A DNA stretch of 16,555 nucleotides, taken from positions 1-16,555 of the forward strand of contig WFXX01000149.1 of NCBI GenBank assembly GCA_015490395.1, in the 5' to 3' direction. The first letter of the stretch is position 1, and every line of letters begins with the position of its first letter. Source of the DNA: Gammaproteobacteria bacterium (GTDB taxonomy: Bacteria > Pseudomonadota > Gammaproteobacteria > DRLM01). Positions 7,459 to 14,199 of this stretch are shown in pieces. The position numbers and the translations under genes were made by a program. The notes beneath the pieces were generated by a model. The model did no database searches and was not told where the DNA came from. It worked only from the letters and a program-made list of their open reading frames with translations.

Positions 7459-8622
7459 ATGGACAAGATCAGGATCGCCATCGCTGGCGTGGGCAACTGC
7501 GCCAGCTCCCTCATCCAGGGCGTTCACTACTACCGCGACAAGGGCCCGGAGGAGGCCATCGGCCTGATGCACTGGGAGATTGGCGGCTACCGCCCGGGCG
7601 ACATCGAGGTGGTCTGCGCCTTCGACATCGACCGGCGTAAGGTTGGCCGCGACGTGCACGAGGCCATCTTCGCGCCGCCCAACTGCACCACGGTCTTTTG
7701 CGGTGACCTGCCGCCTTCAGGGGTGACGGTGCGCATGGGCCCCGTCCTGGACGGCTACTCGGAGCACATGCGTGACTACCCCGAGAGCCACACCTTCGTC
7801 CTGGCCGAGGAGCGCGAGCCGACCAAAGAGGAGGTGGTGCGGGCTTTGCGCGAGTCGGGAGCGGAGGTGCTGCTGAACTACCTGCCGGTGGGCTCGGAGG
7901 AGGGTGCCCGCTTCTATGCCGAGTGCGCGCTGGAGGCCGGGGTGGCCTTCATCAACTGCATCCCGGTGTTCATCGTCTCCGATCCGGCGTGGGCGGAGCG
8001 CTTCGAGGCCGCGGGCCTGCCCGTCATCGGCGATGACATCAAGGCCCAGCTGGGGGCCACCATCACCCACCGCACGCTGACCGACCTGTTTCGCAAGCGG
8101 GGGGTCAAGATCGAGCGTACCTACCAGCTCAACACTGGCGGTAACACCGACTTCCTCAATATGCTCAACCGAGCTCGCCTGGCCTCCAAGAAGGAGTCCA
8201 AGACCGAGGCCGTGCAGTCGGTGGCCGCCGAGCGCCTGGATTGGGAGAACATCCACGTCGGGCCCTCGGACTATGTGCCCTGGCAGAAGGACAACAAGGT
8301 CTGCTTCATCCGCATGGAGGGCAAGCTCTTCGGCGACGTGCCCATGAACCTGGAGCTGCGCCTGTCGGTGGAGGACTCGCCCAACTCGGCCGGGGTGGCC
8401 ATCGACGCCATTCGCTGCGCCAAGCTGGCCCTGGACCGGGGCGTGGCCGGCGTGCTCCATGGCCCGAGCAGCTACTTCATGAAGCACCCGCCGCGGCAGG
8501 TCACCGACGACGAGGCCTACCGCCTCACCGAGGCCTTCATCAGCGGCGATTGGGACGGCAAGGTTCGTGAGATGCCTCATCGCCGCGGCGGGGCACGGCA
8601 GCAGGCCGGCGTCCAGGGCTGA
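7459..8622 (+). CDS. ino1: myo-Inositol-1-phosphate synthase
   Basis: Converts D-glucose 6-phosphate to L-myo-inositol 1-phosphate using NAD as an internal redox cofactor; cytoplasmic. The 387 residues match the short bacterial/archaeal form rather than the longer eukaryotic one. The N-terminus IAIAGVGNCASSLIQGVHYY carries the Rossmann NAD-binding glycines (G10, G12) and the family serine pair. Other hallmarks are NYLPVGSEEGARFYAECAL, FINCIPVFI, GDDIKAQLGATITHRTL, LNTGGNTDFLNM (N225-M235) and the active-site lysine segment SKKESKTE (K244, K245, K248). It looks most like the actinobacterial Ino1 group, which is uncommon in proteobacteria, so transfer is possible. It precedes the transferase, nucleotidyltransferase, phosphatase and kinase genes but is separated from them by a 13-bp hairpin, so it may be transcribed apart. 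Confidence 0.95.
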   Translation: MDKIRIAIAGVGNCASSLIQGVHYYRDKGPEEAIGLMHWEIGGYRPGDIEVVCAFDIDRRKVGRDVHEAIFAPPNCTTVFCGDLPPSGVTVRMGPVLDGYSEHMRDYPESHTFVLAEEREPTKEEVVRALRESGAEVLLNYLPVGSEEGARFYAECALEAGVAFINCIPVFIVSDPAWAERFEAAGLPVIGDDIKAQLGATITHRTLTDLFRKRGVKIERTYQLNTGGNTDFLNMLNRARLASKKESKTEAVQSVAAERLDWENIHVGPSDYVPWQKDNKVCFIRMEGKLFGDVPMNLELRLSVEDSPNSAGVAIDAIRCAKLALDRGVAGVLHGPSSYFMKHPPRQVTDDEAYRLTEAFISGDWDGKVREMPHRRGGARQQAGVQG

Positions 8623-8694
8623 GCCCGGCTGTCGGCTAGGCTGCCGGGTCTGTCTCGGATCGGGCCGCGGTTCTGCTGCTGGGGATAGGGCTGC

Positions 8695-8724
8695 GGGGCG
8701 CCCGGCGAGCACGCCGGGCGCCCC
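8695..8724 (+). terminator. 13-bp perfect GC hairpin, probable terminator or attenuator after ino1
   Basis: GGGGCGCCCGGCG (8695-8707), loop AGCA, then the exact complement at 8712-8724. The stem is perfect and very stable. The sequence after it (GTTCCCC) lacks a run of T, so a classical intrinsic terminator is not assured; it could slow polymerase, protect the ino1 mRNA end, or act with Rho. Confidence 0.55.
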
Positions 8725-8739
8725 GTTCCCCAGATGATC

Positions 8740-8788
8740 CTTCGACGCGCGAACCTCGAGAGGGGTGAATCGAGGCTGCTCCGCGAAG
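8740..8788 (+). repeat. Nested inverted repeat in the spacer
   Basis: An outer arm CTTCG (8740-8744) pairs with CGAAG (8784-8788), and an inner CCTCGA (8754-8759) pairs with TCGAGG (8770-8775) around a ten-base loop. It could be an operator or an RNA stem; function unknown. Confidence 0.4.
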
Positions 8789-8847
8789 GCCGTGCCAGGG
8801 CCATATGGTATGGCGCGCGCTGCGCAGCAATTCACTGGGTGCAGGAC

Positions 8848-8896
8848 GGCATCCCTGCCGAACCCTGCTGCCACAGGGCCCGTGTGACGGGATGCC
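8848..8896 (+). repeat. Inverted repeat just upstream of the transferase operon
   Basis: GGCATCCC (8848-8855) pairs with GGGATGCC (8889-8896). Inside, CCCTG (8863-8867) pairs with CAGGG (8874-8878). The outer arm ends three bases before the GAGGTG Shine-Dalgarno (8899-8904), so a folded leader could affect translation of the first gene of the operon. Confidence 0.4.
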
Positions 8897-8909
8897 CTGA
8901 GGTGCAAGA

Positions 8910-9506
8910 ATGAGCGGGCGTCCTGCCGGCATTGTCGAGCGCCTCAACAAGCGGCTCACCGTGCCGCTGGCCGAACGTCTGGCCGGGGTGCCATGGGTCA
9001 CACCGAACCGGGTGACCTGGGCCTCCGCCGTATGTGCGGGTGTGGCTGCCCCCGCGGCCCTCCTGGCCGGTTGGCCGGTGACGGCCGCGGTCCTGGTGCT
9101 GGTCGGGGCCTGGCTGGATAGCCTGGACGGTGACCTCGCCCGGGCCCGGGGCGGCGGCAGCCGCGAGGGTGGGATCCTGGACGCGGTGCTGGACCGGTAT
9201 GTGGATTTCCTGCTCACGGCCGCCGTCCTGCTGGCGGCTGGGGACTGCTGGTACTGGGGGCTGGCGGCCTTGTTGGGCACGCAAATGGTCCCCTACGTCC
9301 GGGCGCGCGCCGAGGCGGCGGGCAAGCCGGCGGTGGCCACCTTCGGCTCGCGGGACGTGCGGAACCTGCTCCTGGTGGTGGGGATCGCGGCCCAGCAGTA
9401 CTGCCTGCTCCTCGTGGCCCTGGCCGTGATCACCAACCTGTCGGCTGCCCACCGCTTCTATCAAGCAGTGCGCCGGCCGCACGCGGGAGGAGCCGATGGG
9501 CGCTGA
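8910..9506 (+). CDS. CDP-alcohol phosphatidyltransferase family membrane enzyme (DIPP-synthase or PI-synthase-like)
   Basis: A 198-residue integral membrane enzyme that transfers a phospho-alcohol from a CDP-activated donor to an acceptor hydroxyl. The complete family signature is visible: D70-x2-D73-G74-x2-A77-R78-x8-G87-x3-D91-x3-D95, the metal and CDP site. The preceding TPNRVTWAS and later hydrophobic stretches (about 41-66, 98-120, 150-172) fit a six-span fold. The ATG at 8910 has GAGGTG at 8899-8904. The gene overlaps a nucleotidyltransferase by 11 bases and follows inositol-phosphate synthase, which favours a CDP-inositol or inositol-phosphate reaction, as in di-myo-inositol phosphate phosphate synthase. 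A phosphatidylinositol-type or other CDP-alcohol transferase remains possible. Confidence 0.88.
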   Translation: MSGRPAGIVERLNKRLTVPLAERLAGVPWVTPNRVTWASAVCAGVAAPAALLAGWPVTAAVLVLVGAWLDSLDGDLARARGGGSREGGILDAVLDRYVDFLLTAAVLLAAGDCWYWGLAALLGTQMVPYVRARAEAAGKPAVATFGSRDVRNLLLVVGIAAQQYCLLLVALAVITNLSAAHRFYQAVRRPHAGGADGR

Positions 9507-10221
9507 GTGGGTAGGGGTGGTTCTCGCGGCCGGGCGAGGGAGCCGCCTAGCGCCGATGACGGACCGTACGCCGAAGCCGCTCATCGAGGTCGGCGGGCGC
9601 CCGTGCCTCGGTTGGGCCATCGAGGCCCTGCTCCCCGTGGTCGGGCGCATCGTGGTGGTGACGGGTCATCTCGGTGACCAAGTGGCGTCCTGGATCCGGA
9701 GGCAGATCTTCCCCGTCCCCGTGGAGACGGTGCGCAATCCGGTGCCGGAGCGGGGCAACCTGACCAGCCTGCTGGCTGCGCGCGAGGCCGTTGGCGGAGG
9801 AGCCTTCATCCTGGCCAATGCGGACCACCTGTTCCCGGCGGACTTCTACACCGGCCACTTCAGGCCGGAGGAAGGGGTGCGCATCGCCGCCCAGCGCGCC
9901 CGCCCGATCCTCGAGGACGAGATGAAGATCCGGATCGGGAGCGGCGGGGACCTGCTGGCCATCTCAAAGGGCCTGACCGATTTCCACGGCGCCTATATAG
10001 GCGCTACGTGCGTCTCGGCCTCGGCGGCCGGACGCTACTGGGAGGCCTTCGAGCGCGTGTCGCTGGAGGCCGACCCGTCGACGGCGTGCGTGGAGGACGT
10101 GCTCGCGTGGCTTGCGGCCTTTGGGCCCCGCCCCCGCGTGGTCTGGTGCGATGCCGTGCGCTGGCACGAGGTGGACACGCCGGAGGATCTGGCGCGCGCC
10201 CGGGAGGCCCTGGGACCATGA
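9496..10221 (+). CDS. Sugar-1-phosphate nucleotidyltransferase, candidate CTP:inositol-1-phosphate cytidylyltransferase
   Basis: A 241-residue soluble nucleotidyltransferase with the NTP-binding signature VVLAAGRGSRLAPMT (8-22) and the catalytic lysine in TPKPLIEVGG (K27). The LANADHLF segment places a metal-binding aspartate at D110, and a later HGAYIGATCVSA strand is typical of the MobA/GlmU-like fold. The ATG at 9496 lies 11 bases inside the upstream gene, with GGGAGGAG at 9485-9492. In hyperthermophiles the cytidylyltransferase that makes CDP-inositol is often fused to a CDP-alcohol transferase; here the two are adjacent separate genes in reverse order, so CTP:L-myo-inositol-1-phosphate cytidylyltransferase is the best guess. 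Nucleotide and sugar specificity are inferred from context. Confidence 0.82.
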   Translation: MGAEWVGVVLAAGRGSRLAPMTDRTPKPLIEVGGRPCLGWAIEALLPVVGRIVVVTGHLGDQVASWIRRQIFPVPVETVRNPVPERGNLTSLLAAREAVGGGAFILANADHLFPADFYTGHFRPEEGVRIAAQRARPILEDEMKIRIGSGGDLLAISKGLTDFHGAYIGATCVSASAAGRYWEAFERVSLEADPSTACVEDVLAWLAAFGPRPRVVWCDAVRWHEVDTPEDLARAREALGP

Positions 10222-10868
10222 GGCCGCGGCTGATCGTCTTCGACCTGGACGGCACGCTGATCGACACCATGGGCGACTATGCCGACCAGGCCGCCAGGCT
10301 GGTCGCTACCCATTACGGGCGCGACCACGAGTGGGCGCGGCGGCGTTACCTGGAGACCTCCGGCCTGCCCTTTATCGGGCAGCTGGAGGAGCTCTTTCCG
10401 GGTGATGCCCGCAACCGGATGGTGGCCGAGTCCTTTGAGCGTTGGAAGGAGGGCTATCTGGCGGGCCGTGGCGCGCTGCCGCCGGAGACCGCTCGCCTCC
10501 TGGAGCGGCTGCGCGCCAGAGGGTGGCGGCTAGCCATCTCTTCCAACAACCTGGAACACTACGTCCGCAGCCTGGCGCAGGGCTGGCCGGTGGATGCCGC
10601 CCTGGGCTATCGCGCGGAGGATGGCTTCGGCAAGGGAGAGCCGCATTTCCGTTGGCTGGAAGACCGCTTCCGAGTCCCGCGGGAGGAGATGCTGTTCGTG
10701 GGGGACTCCCCCAACGATGCCCGCCTGGCGCGCGAGGCCGGCGTGCCCTTCGCCGCCCTGCTGCACGGCGGCTTCGAGGCGACGGCCTTCCTCCGGCATC
10801 ATCCGCAGGCCCGGCTGTTGCCGGAGCTGCAGGCCCTAGAGAGCCTGCTCGTCACCGATGCCGCGTGA
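10218..10868 (+). CDS. HAD-family phosphatase
   Basis: A 216-residue HAD-superfamily hydrolase. The frame is open from 10008, but the ATG at 10218 overlaps the previous stop as ATGA and begins directly with MRPRLIVFDLDGTLID, the usual HAD N-terminus. All four motifs are present: motif I D9-L-D11-G-T; motif II in ISSNN (S109-N110); motif III K139 in KGEPHF; motif IV GDSPND (D163, D167). A helical cap lies between motif I and motif II (about 17-95), giving a phosphoglycolate-phosphatase/beta-phosphoglucomutase-like C1 cap. In this cluster it is a candidate for dephosphorylating the phosphorylated inositol phosphodiester made by the upstream transferase. HAD sequence does not reveal substrate, so this rests on context. 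Confidence 0.85.
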   Translation: MRPRLIVFDLDGTLIDTMGDYADQAARLVATHYGRDHEWARRRYLETSGLPFIGQLEELFPGDARNRMVAESFERWKEGYLAGRGALPPETARLLERLRARGWRLAISSNNLEHYVRSLAQGWPVDAALGYRAEDGFGKGEPHFRWLEDRFRVPREEMLFVGDSPNDARLAREAGVPFAALLHGGFEATAFLRHHPQARLLPELQALESLLVTDAA

Positions 10869-12249
10869 GCCGCTGCTGGTCGTCGGCCACCTGACCTGCG
10901 ACCGCGTGGACGGGTCGCGCCGGTTGGGCGGTGCGGCCTGGTACGCGGCCCGCACGCTGGCCGCGTTTGGGCATCCGGTGCGCTTGCTGACAGCGGCGCC
11001 GGCAGACCCCTTGCTCGATGCGCTACGCCGCCTCCCGGGGCTGGCGCTGCACCGCATCGACGCCGGCACGTTCACCACCTTCAGGCACGGGACCGGGCCC
11101 GACGGGCGTCGGCACTTGGTGCTCGAGTCCCTCGCGCCGACCCTCTCGCCCCGGGATCTGCCGCCAACCTGGCGCGCCAGCGGCTGGGGGCTGTGCCTGC
11201 CGGTGGCCAGCGAGTGCCCTGTCTCGTGGCTCGCGGATCTCTCGGAGACCGAATGGGTCGTGGGTCTGCAGGGCTGGCTGCGCCGCACCGGCGCGTGTGG
11301 CCGCGTGGAGCCTGCCGATCCACCGCAGGCCCTGTTCCGAGCCCGCCTGCTGGCCGCCACGCTCTCGGAGGAGGACCACCCTGATGCCGAGGCGATCGCC
11401 CGCAGGCTCGCCGCGCGTGCCCGTCTGGTGGCCATCACGCGCGGCGCCGCGCCTGTGCGGGTTCTTACCGCCCGCGGGGCCTTCGAGGTGCCTGTGCCAC
11501 CGGTCAGGCACGTGCACGACACCACGGGGGCTGGCGACGTCTTCACCGCCGCCCTGATGCACGCCCTGCGCGCGGGGCACCTGGACGAGGACGCGGTCCG
11601 CATGGCGGCCGAAGCCGCGGCCCGGCACGTGGCCGGCCAGGGGCCCGCGGAGGCGGCTGCCGCCTTGCCCGGGACCGGGGACGCCATGGCCTGCGCAGTG
11701 GCTCGCGTACGGGCCCGTCTGGCCCTGTCCGAGGTGCCTGAGGACCCCCGGCACGGCGAGAACACCGTGCAATGGCTCCTGAGGCTGCACCCGGAGGCCG
11801 ACGAGGCCCTCCGGCTGGCCGCTCTGGCGCACGACATCGACCGGGCCACCCCAGAGCGGGTGCGGCGGGAGGACTTCCGCGACTACGATGCCTTCAAGGC
11901 GGCCCATGCCCGGCGCGGCGCACGGCTGCTTCGAGGGATCCTCGAGGGCTGTGGCCTCGAGCCGGCCCTGGTGGAGGAGGCCTGCCGCCTGGTGGCCCAT
12001 CACGAGGCGGGCGGGGATCCCCGCGCTGATATCCTGAGGGATGCAGACAGCCTCTCGTTCTATGACACCAACCTGCCTCTTTACTTGAGAAGACAGGGCC
12101 CCGAGGAGGCCCTCCGGCGCGCCCGTTGGGGATGGGCCCGGCTCTCGGAGCGGGGTCGGGCACTGCTGCGCGCCTTCCGGCCACGGGATCCCGGGGCTCA
12201 GTGGGTGCTGGAGGCTCTGTTGGCCGATCTGGAGGGCGGGAGGGCTTGA
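10858..12249 (+). CDS. PfkB-family kinase fused to a C-terminal HD domain
   Basis: 463 residues, ATG at 10858 overlapping the HAD gene by 11 bases. Residues about 5-280 form a ribokinase/PfkB domain: a GHLTCDRVDG start, LGGAAWYAARTLAAFG (substrate-side Gly-Gly) and the ATP-side motif DTTGAGD (221-227) with catalytic base D227. Residues about 295-455 form an HD domain with H299, H325-D326, H350, H381 (or H382) and D397 (or D395), the H-HD-H-H-D spacing of dinuclear HD enzymes (such as HD-GYP, PhnZ or MIOX types) rather than the four-ligand H-HD-D set. A PfkB enzyme here could phosphorylate inositol, as archaeal inositol 3-kinases do. The HD half may be a phosphohydrolase, an oxygenase-like domain or a sensor. 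Function of the fusion is not known to me. Confidence 0.85.
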   Translation: MPREPLLVVGHLTCDRVDGSRRLGGAAWYAARTLAAFGHPVRLLTAAPADPLLDALRRLPGLALHRIDAGTFTTFRHGTGPDGRRHLVLESLAPTLSPRDLPPTWRASGWGLCLPVASECPVSWLADLSETEWVVGLQGWLRRTGACGRVEPADPPQALFRARLLAATLSEEDHPDAEAIARRLAARARLVAITRGAAPVRVLTARGAFEVPVPPVRHVHDTTGAGDVFTAALMHALRAGHLDEDAVRMAAEAAARHVAGQGPAEAAAALPGTGDAMACAVARVRARLALSEVPEDPRHGENTVQWLLRLHPEADEALRLAALAHDIDRATPERVRREDFRDYDAFKAAHARRGARLLRGILEGCGLEPALVEEACRLVAHHEAGGDPRADILRDADSLSFYDTNLPLYLRRQGPEEALRRARWGWARLSERGRALLRAFRPRDPGAQWVLEALLADLEGGRA

Positions 12250-12274
12250 CGCCGTATCAGCGTTTGCGTATGTT
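12246..12274 (+). promoter_or_regulatory. Sigma70-like promoter of the secreted-protein gene
   Basis: TTGACG (12246-12251, five of six) and TATGTT (12269-12274, four of six) are separated by exactly 17 bases. The -35 box overlaps the stop codon of the PfkB-HD gene. Transcription would start near 12281, giving a leader of about 129 bases before the ATG at 12410, and makes the secreted protein independent of the inositol operon. Confidence 0.55.
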
Positions 12275-12409
12275 GAACCCCAAGGATGTCTAACATAGGG
12301 CCCGCAGAGGCCCACCGGAACGGATTCCCTGTTCGACAAAACAACCACTTGGCTCCAGGCGGCCATCGGAGGCGGCCGCCGGGCCACGAAACAGGGGACG
12401 CAACCGGCC

Positions 12410-13510
12410 ATGAGCAGGCTTATCAGGTTCCTTGCCGCCTTGGGGATGGGGGCGGCCTCCACCGTAGCCCTTGCCTTACCGCCCTTTGCTTACGACCAGT
12501 GGAGCGTCACCAACGGCAACATCGACGCCTCGGGGGCGGGGACGCCTTGCCAGAACGGCATCACCAGCGGCTTGGGGATGACCACCAACGGGGCGGACAC
12601 CTGCTCCAACATCGTCTCCGACAACGGGATGCTGTACCAGCTGGTGGAGACCCAGGTGGGCTCCACCACGTACCAGTTTCTACGGATGATCCTGACCGAT
12701 CCCAACGCCACGGGCACGGCATCGACGCTGCCCTTTTCCACCGAGACCATCATCCCTTGGGCCACCACCGGATCCGGTGGGGCCAAACAGGGCCTCACCG
12801 CCAAGCAGGTGGTAAGGGATGCAGGTGGTGAACTGGAGCAGGTGGCGTTGCTGCAGCGCGGGGTCAACCCCACGTGGGATCCCAGCATGCGTATCTTGGA
12901 TCCTACCACCGGGGGGATCGTCAGCGATCCAGAGCAGATGTACAACATTGATCTGATCCAGACTCTGAACAGCAGCGGATCGGGTTCCGGCATCAGCTCC
13001 ACCTTCTCGTACCGCAACTGGACCGACGTTAGCTCGGGAGGCTTCACGCCGGACGGCAACACGGTGGCGGGCTACCGGCTGAACATGGCCCAGGACGTGG
13101 TCTTCGACACCGCCTCGCCGGCCGGCAACAAGCAGCGCTTCGACTTCCGGGAGACCGGCGGCTGGAAGGGCTACGGGCTCTGGCCTGGGGCCACCAACGC
13201 GCCCGTTTACGGAACTGCCGGGGGCACGTACAGCATGACCTTGGGCGGCACCACGGTCAGCTGGCAGGCGGGCACGGCGGGCGGCGGCGGTTGGTGGAGC
13301 GGCTCCAACCCGACGGCCGATACCGTCCGCAGCACCTGGATCGGTCAGAACATCCTGGCCGTGAATCCCTTCGGGCACCAGAGCGTGGAGGTGCTTCCCA
13401 ACACGGTCACAGGCACCGCCTATCAAAAGGCCCGGGTACAAGGGGATCTCACCGACACCGGCCCCTTTGCCTGGGAGCCCACCACGCTGGGGACCCAGCC
13501 CGTATTCTGA
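12410..13510 (+). CDS. Secreted protein of unknown function
   Basis: 366 residues. The ATG at 12410 has AGGGGA at 12393-12398. The N-terminus is a classical Sec signal peptide: basic MSRLIR, hydrophobic FLAALGMGAASTVALA, and an A-L-A cleavage site giving a mature protein starting near L23. The mature part is rich in Gly, Thr, Ser and Asn and has only two cysteines (C47 and C65), which could form one disulfide. Segments such as GGTYSMTLGGTTVSWQAG and the abundance of aromatic/Thr strands suggest an all-beta exported protein. No membrane anchor, PEP-CTERM tail or autotransporter barrel is evident at the C-terminus (ends TLGTQPVF). I do not recognise the family. It has its own promoter and terminator and is probably monocistronic. 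Confidence 0.7.
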   Translation: MSRLIRFLAALGMGAASTVALALPPFAYDQWSVTNGNIDASGAGTPCQNGITSGLGMTTNGADTCSNIVSDNGMLYQLVETQVGSTTYQFLRMILTDPNATGTASTLPFSTETIIPWATTGSGGAKQGLTAKQVVRDAGGELEQVALLQRGVNPTWDPSMRILDPTTGGIVSDPEQMYNIDLIQTLNSSGSGSGISSTFSYRNWTDVSSGGFTPDGNTVAGYRLNMAQDVVFDTASPAGNKQRFDFRETGGWKGYGLWPGATNAPVYGTAGGTYSMTLGGTTVSWQAGTAGGGGWWSGSNPTADTVRSTWIGQNILAVNPFGHQSVEVLPNTVTGTAYQKARVQGDLTDTGPFAWEPTTLGTQPVF

Positions 13511-13551
13511 GCGTGCAGTGCGCAGGCCCCTCGAGGGTGTTAGTAGACGGT

Positions 13552-13584
13552 GCAAGGCCCCGGTCCTCCGGGGCCTTGCCTTTT
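13552..13584 (+). terminator. Intrinsic terminator after the secreted-protein gene
   Basis: A perfect 12-bp stem GCAAGGCCCCGG (13552-13563) with loop TCCT and its exact complement at 13568-13579, followed by C and TTTT (13581-13584). This is the clearest Rho-independent terminator in the window and lies 41 bases after the stop codon. Confidence 0.85.
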
Positions 13585-13598
13585 GACGGCGGGAGGCG

Positions 13599-14186
13599 AT
13601 GGCGAACAGGGGCTTGCGGTTGGGCGTGAGCGCCTGCCTGCTGGGCCAACGGGTGCGCTACGACGGAGGCCACAAGGCCTGTCCTTGGCTGCTGCGCTTG
13701 GCCGCGGCGCTCCCGGAGCTGGAGCTGGTCCCGGTCTGCCCGGAAGTGGAGGCCGGGCTGGGGATTCCCCGCCCGCCGGTGGCCCTGGTGGCCACGCCCG
13801 GGGGCGTGCGCGTGCTGGGCCTCGAGGACCCCTCTCTGGAAGCCACCGAAGCTCTTCAAGCCCATGCCGCCCGCCGTCTGGCGGAGCTGCCTCCCCTGCA
13901 TGGCTTCGTGCTCAAGGCCCGCTCCCCGAGCTGCGGGCTGGACACCCCGGTACGCGGGTCGGGGGGCGAGATCATCGCCACCTCGCCGGGCATCTTCGCC
14001 GCCGCGTTGCGGGCCACCTTTCCAACGCTGCCTGTGGAGGAGGCAGAGGCCCTGGAGGAGCCGGCGCGCCGCCGGGCCTTCCTCGAGGCGGCGCTGGTCT
14101 CCCGGCGGCGCCTGCGAGAGGGTGGGGCATGGGAAGAGGGAAGGTCCTGGGAGAGGCGCCTCCTGGCGCTAGCATGCTCCCCCTAG
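13599..14186 (+). CDS. DUF523 family protein
   Basis: A 195-residue cytoplasmic protein of the DUF523 family (related to the N-terminal part of E. coli YbgA-type proteins). The start at 13599 has GGGAGG at 13591-13596, rather close but the only site before the conserved N-terminus. Family motifs: GVSACLLGQRVRYDGGHK with C13, VPVCPEVEAGLGIPRPP with C47, and LKARSPSCGLD with C112. The three cysteines are the family's conserved set and could bind a metal or iron-sulfur cluster, but no established function exists. It is somewhat longer than typical stand-alone members, with about 30 extra Arg/Glu-rich residues at the C-terminus. It sits alone between a strong terminator and a gene-poor stretch. 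Confidence 0.88.
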   Translation: MANRGLRLGVSACLLGQRVRYDGGHKACPWLLRLAAALPELELVPVCPEVEAGLGIPRPPVALVATPGGVRVLGLEDPSLEATEALQAHAARRLAELPPLHGFVLKARSPSCGLDTPVRGSGGEIIATSPGIFAAALRATFPTLPVEEAEALEEPARRRAFLEAALVSRRRLREGGAWEEGRSWERRLLALACSP

Positions 14187-14199
14187 CTATAGGGCCTGT

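Larger units (their letters stand above)
8623..8909 (+). other. Structured 287-base spacer between ino1 and the transferase operon
   Basis: No convincing gene. The stretch holds three separate inverted-repeat structures in order: a 13-bp GC hairpin (8695-8724), a nested stem-loop (8740-8788) and an 8-bp repeat enclosing a smaller hairpin (8848-8896) just before the ATG at 8910. A weak -10-like TATGGT lies at 8804-8809 within the near-palindrome CCATATGG, without a good -35. Confidence 0.5.

Noticed and set aside
8804..8809. TATGGT as the -10 of the transferase operon promoter
   Set aside because: Four of six matches but nothing resembling a -35 at 16-18 bases upstream; noted only as a weak candidate in the spacer entry.
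10008..10217. Upstream extension of the HAD frame
   Set aside because: The added 70 residues overlap the nucleotidyltransferase and precede the standard HAD N-terminus that starts exactly at the ATG at 10218.
12269..12296. ATGTT...AACAT repeat as a terminator of the inositol operon
   Set aside because: Only a five-base stem with a long loop and no T run; it overlaps a much better promoter match.
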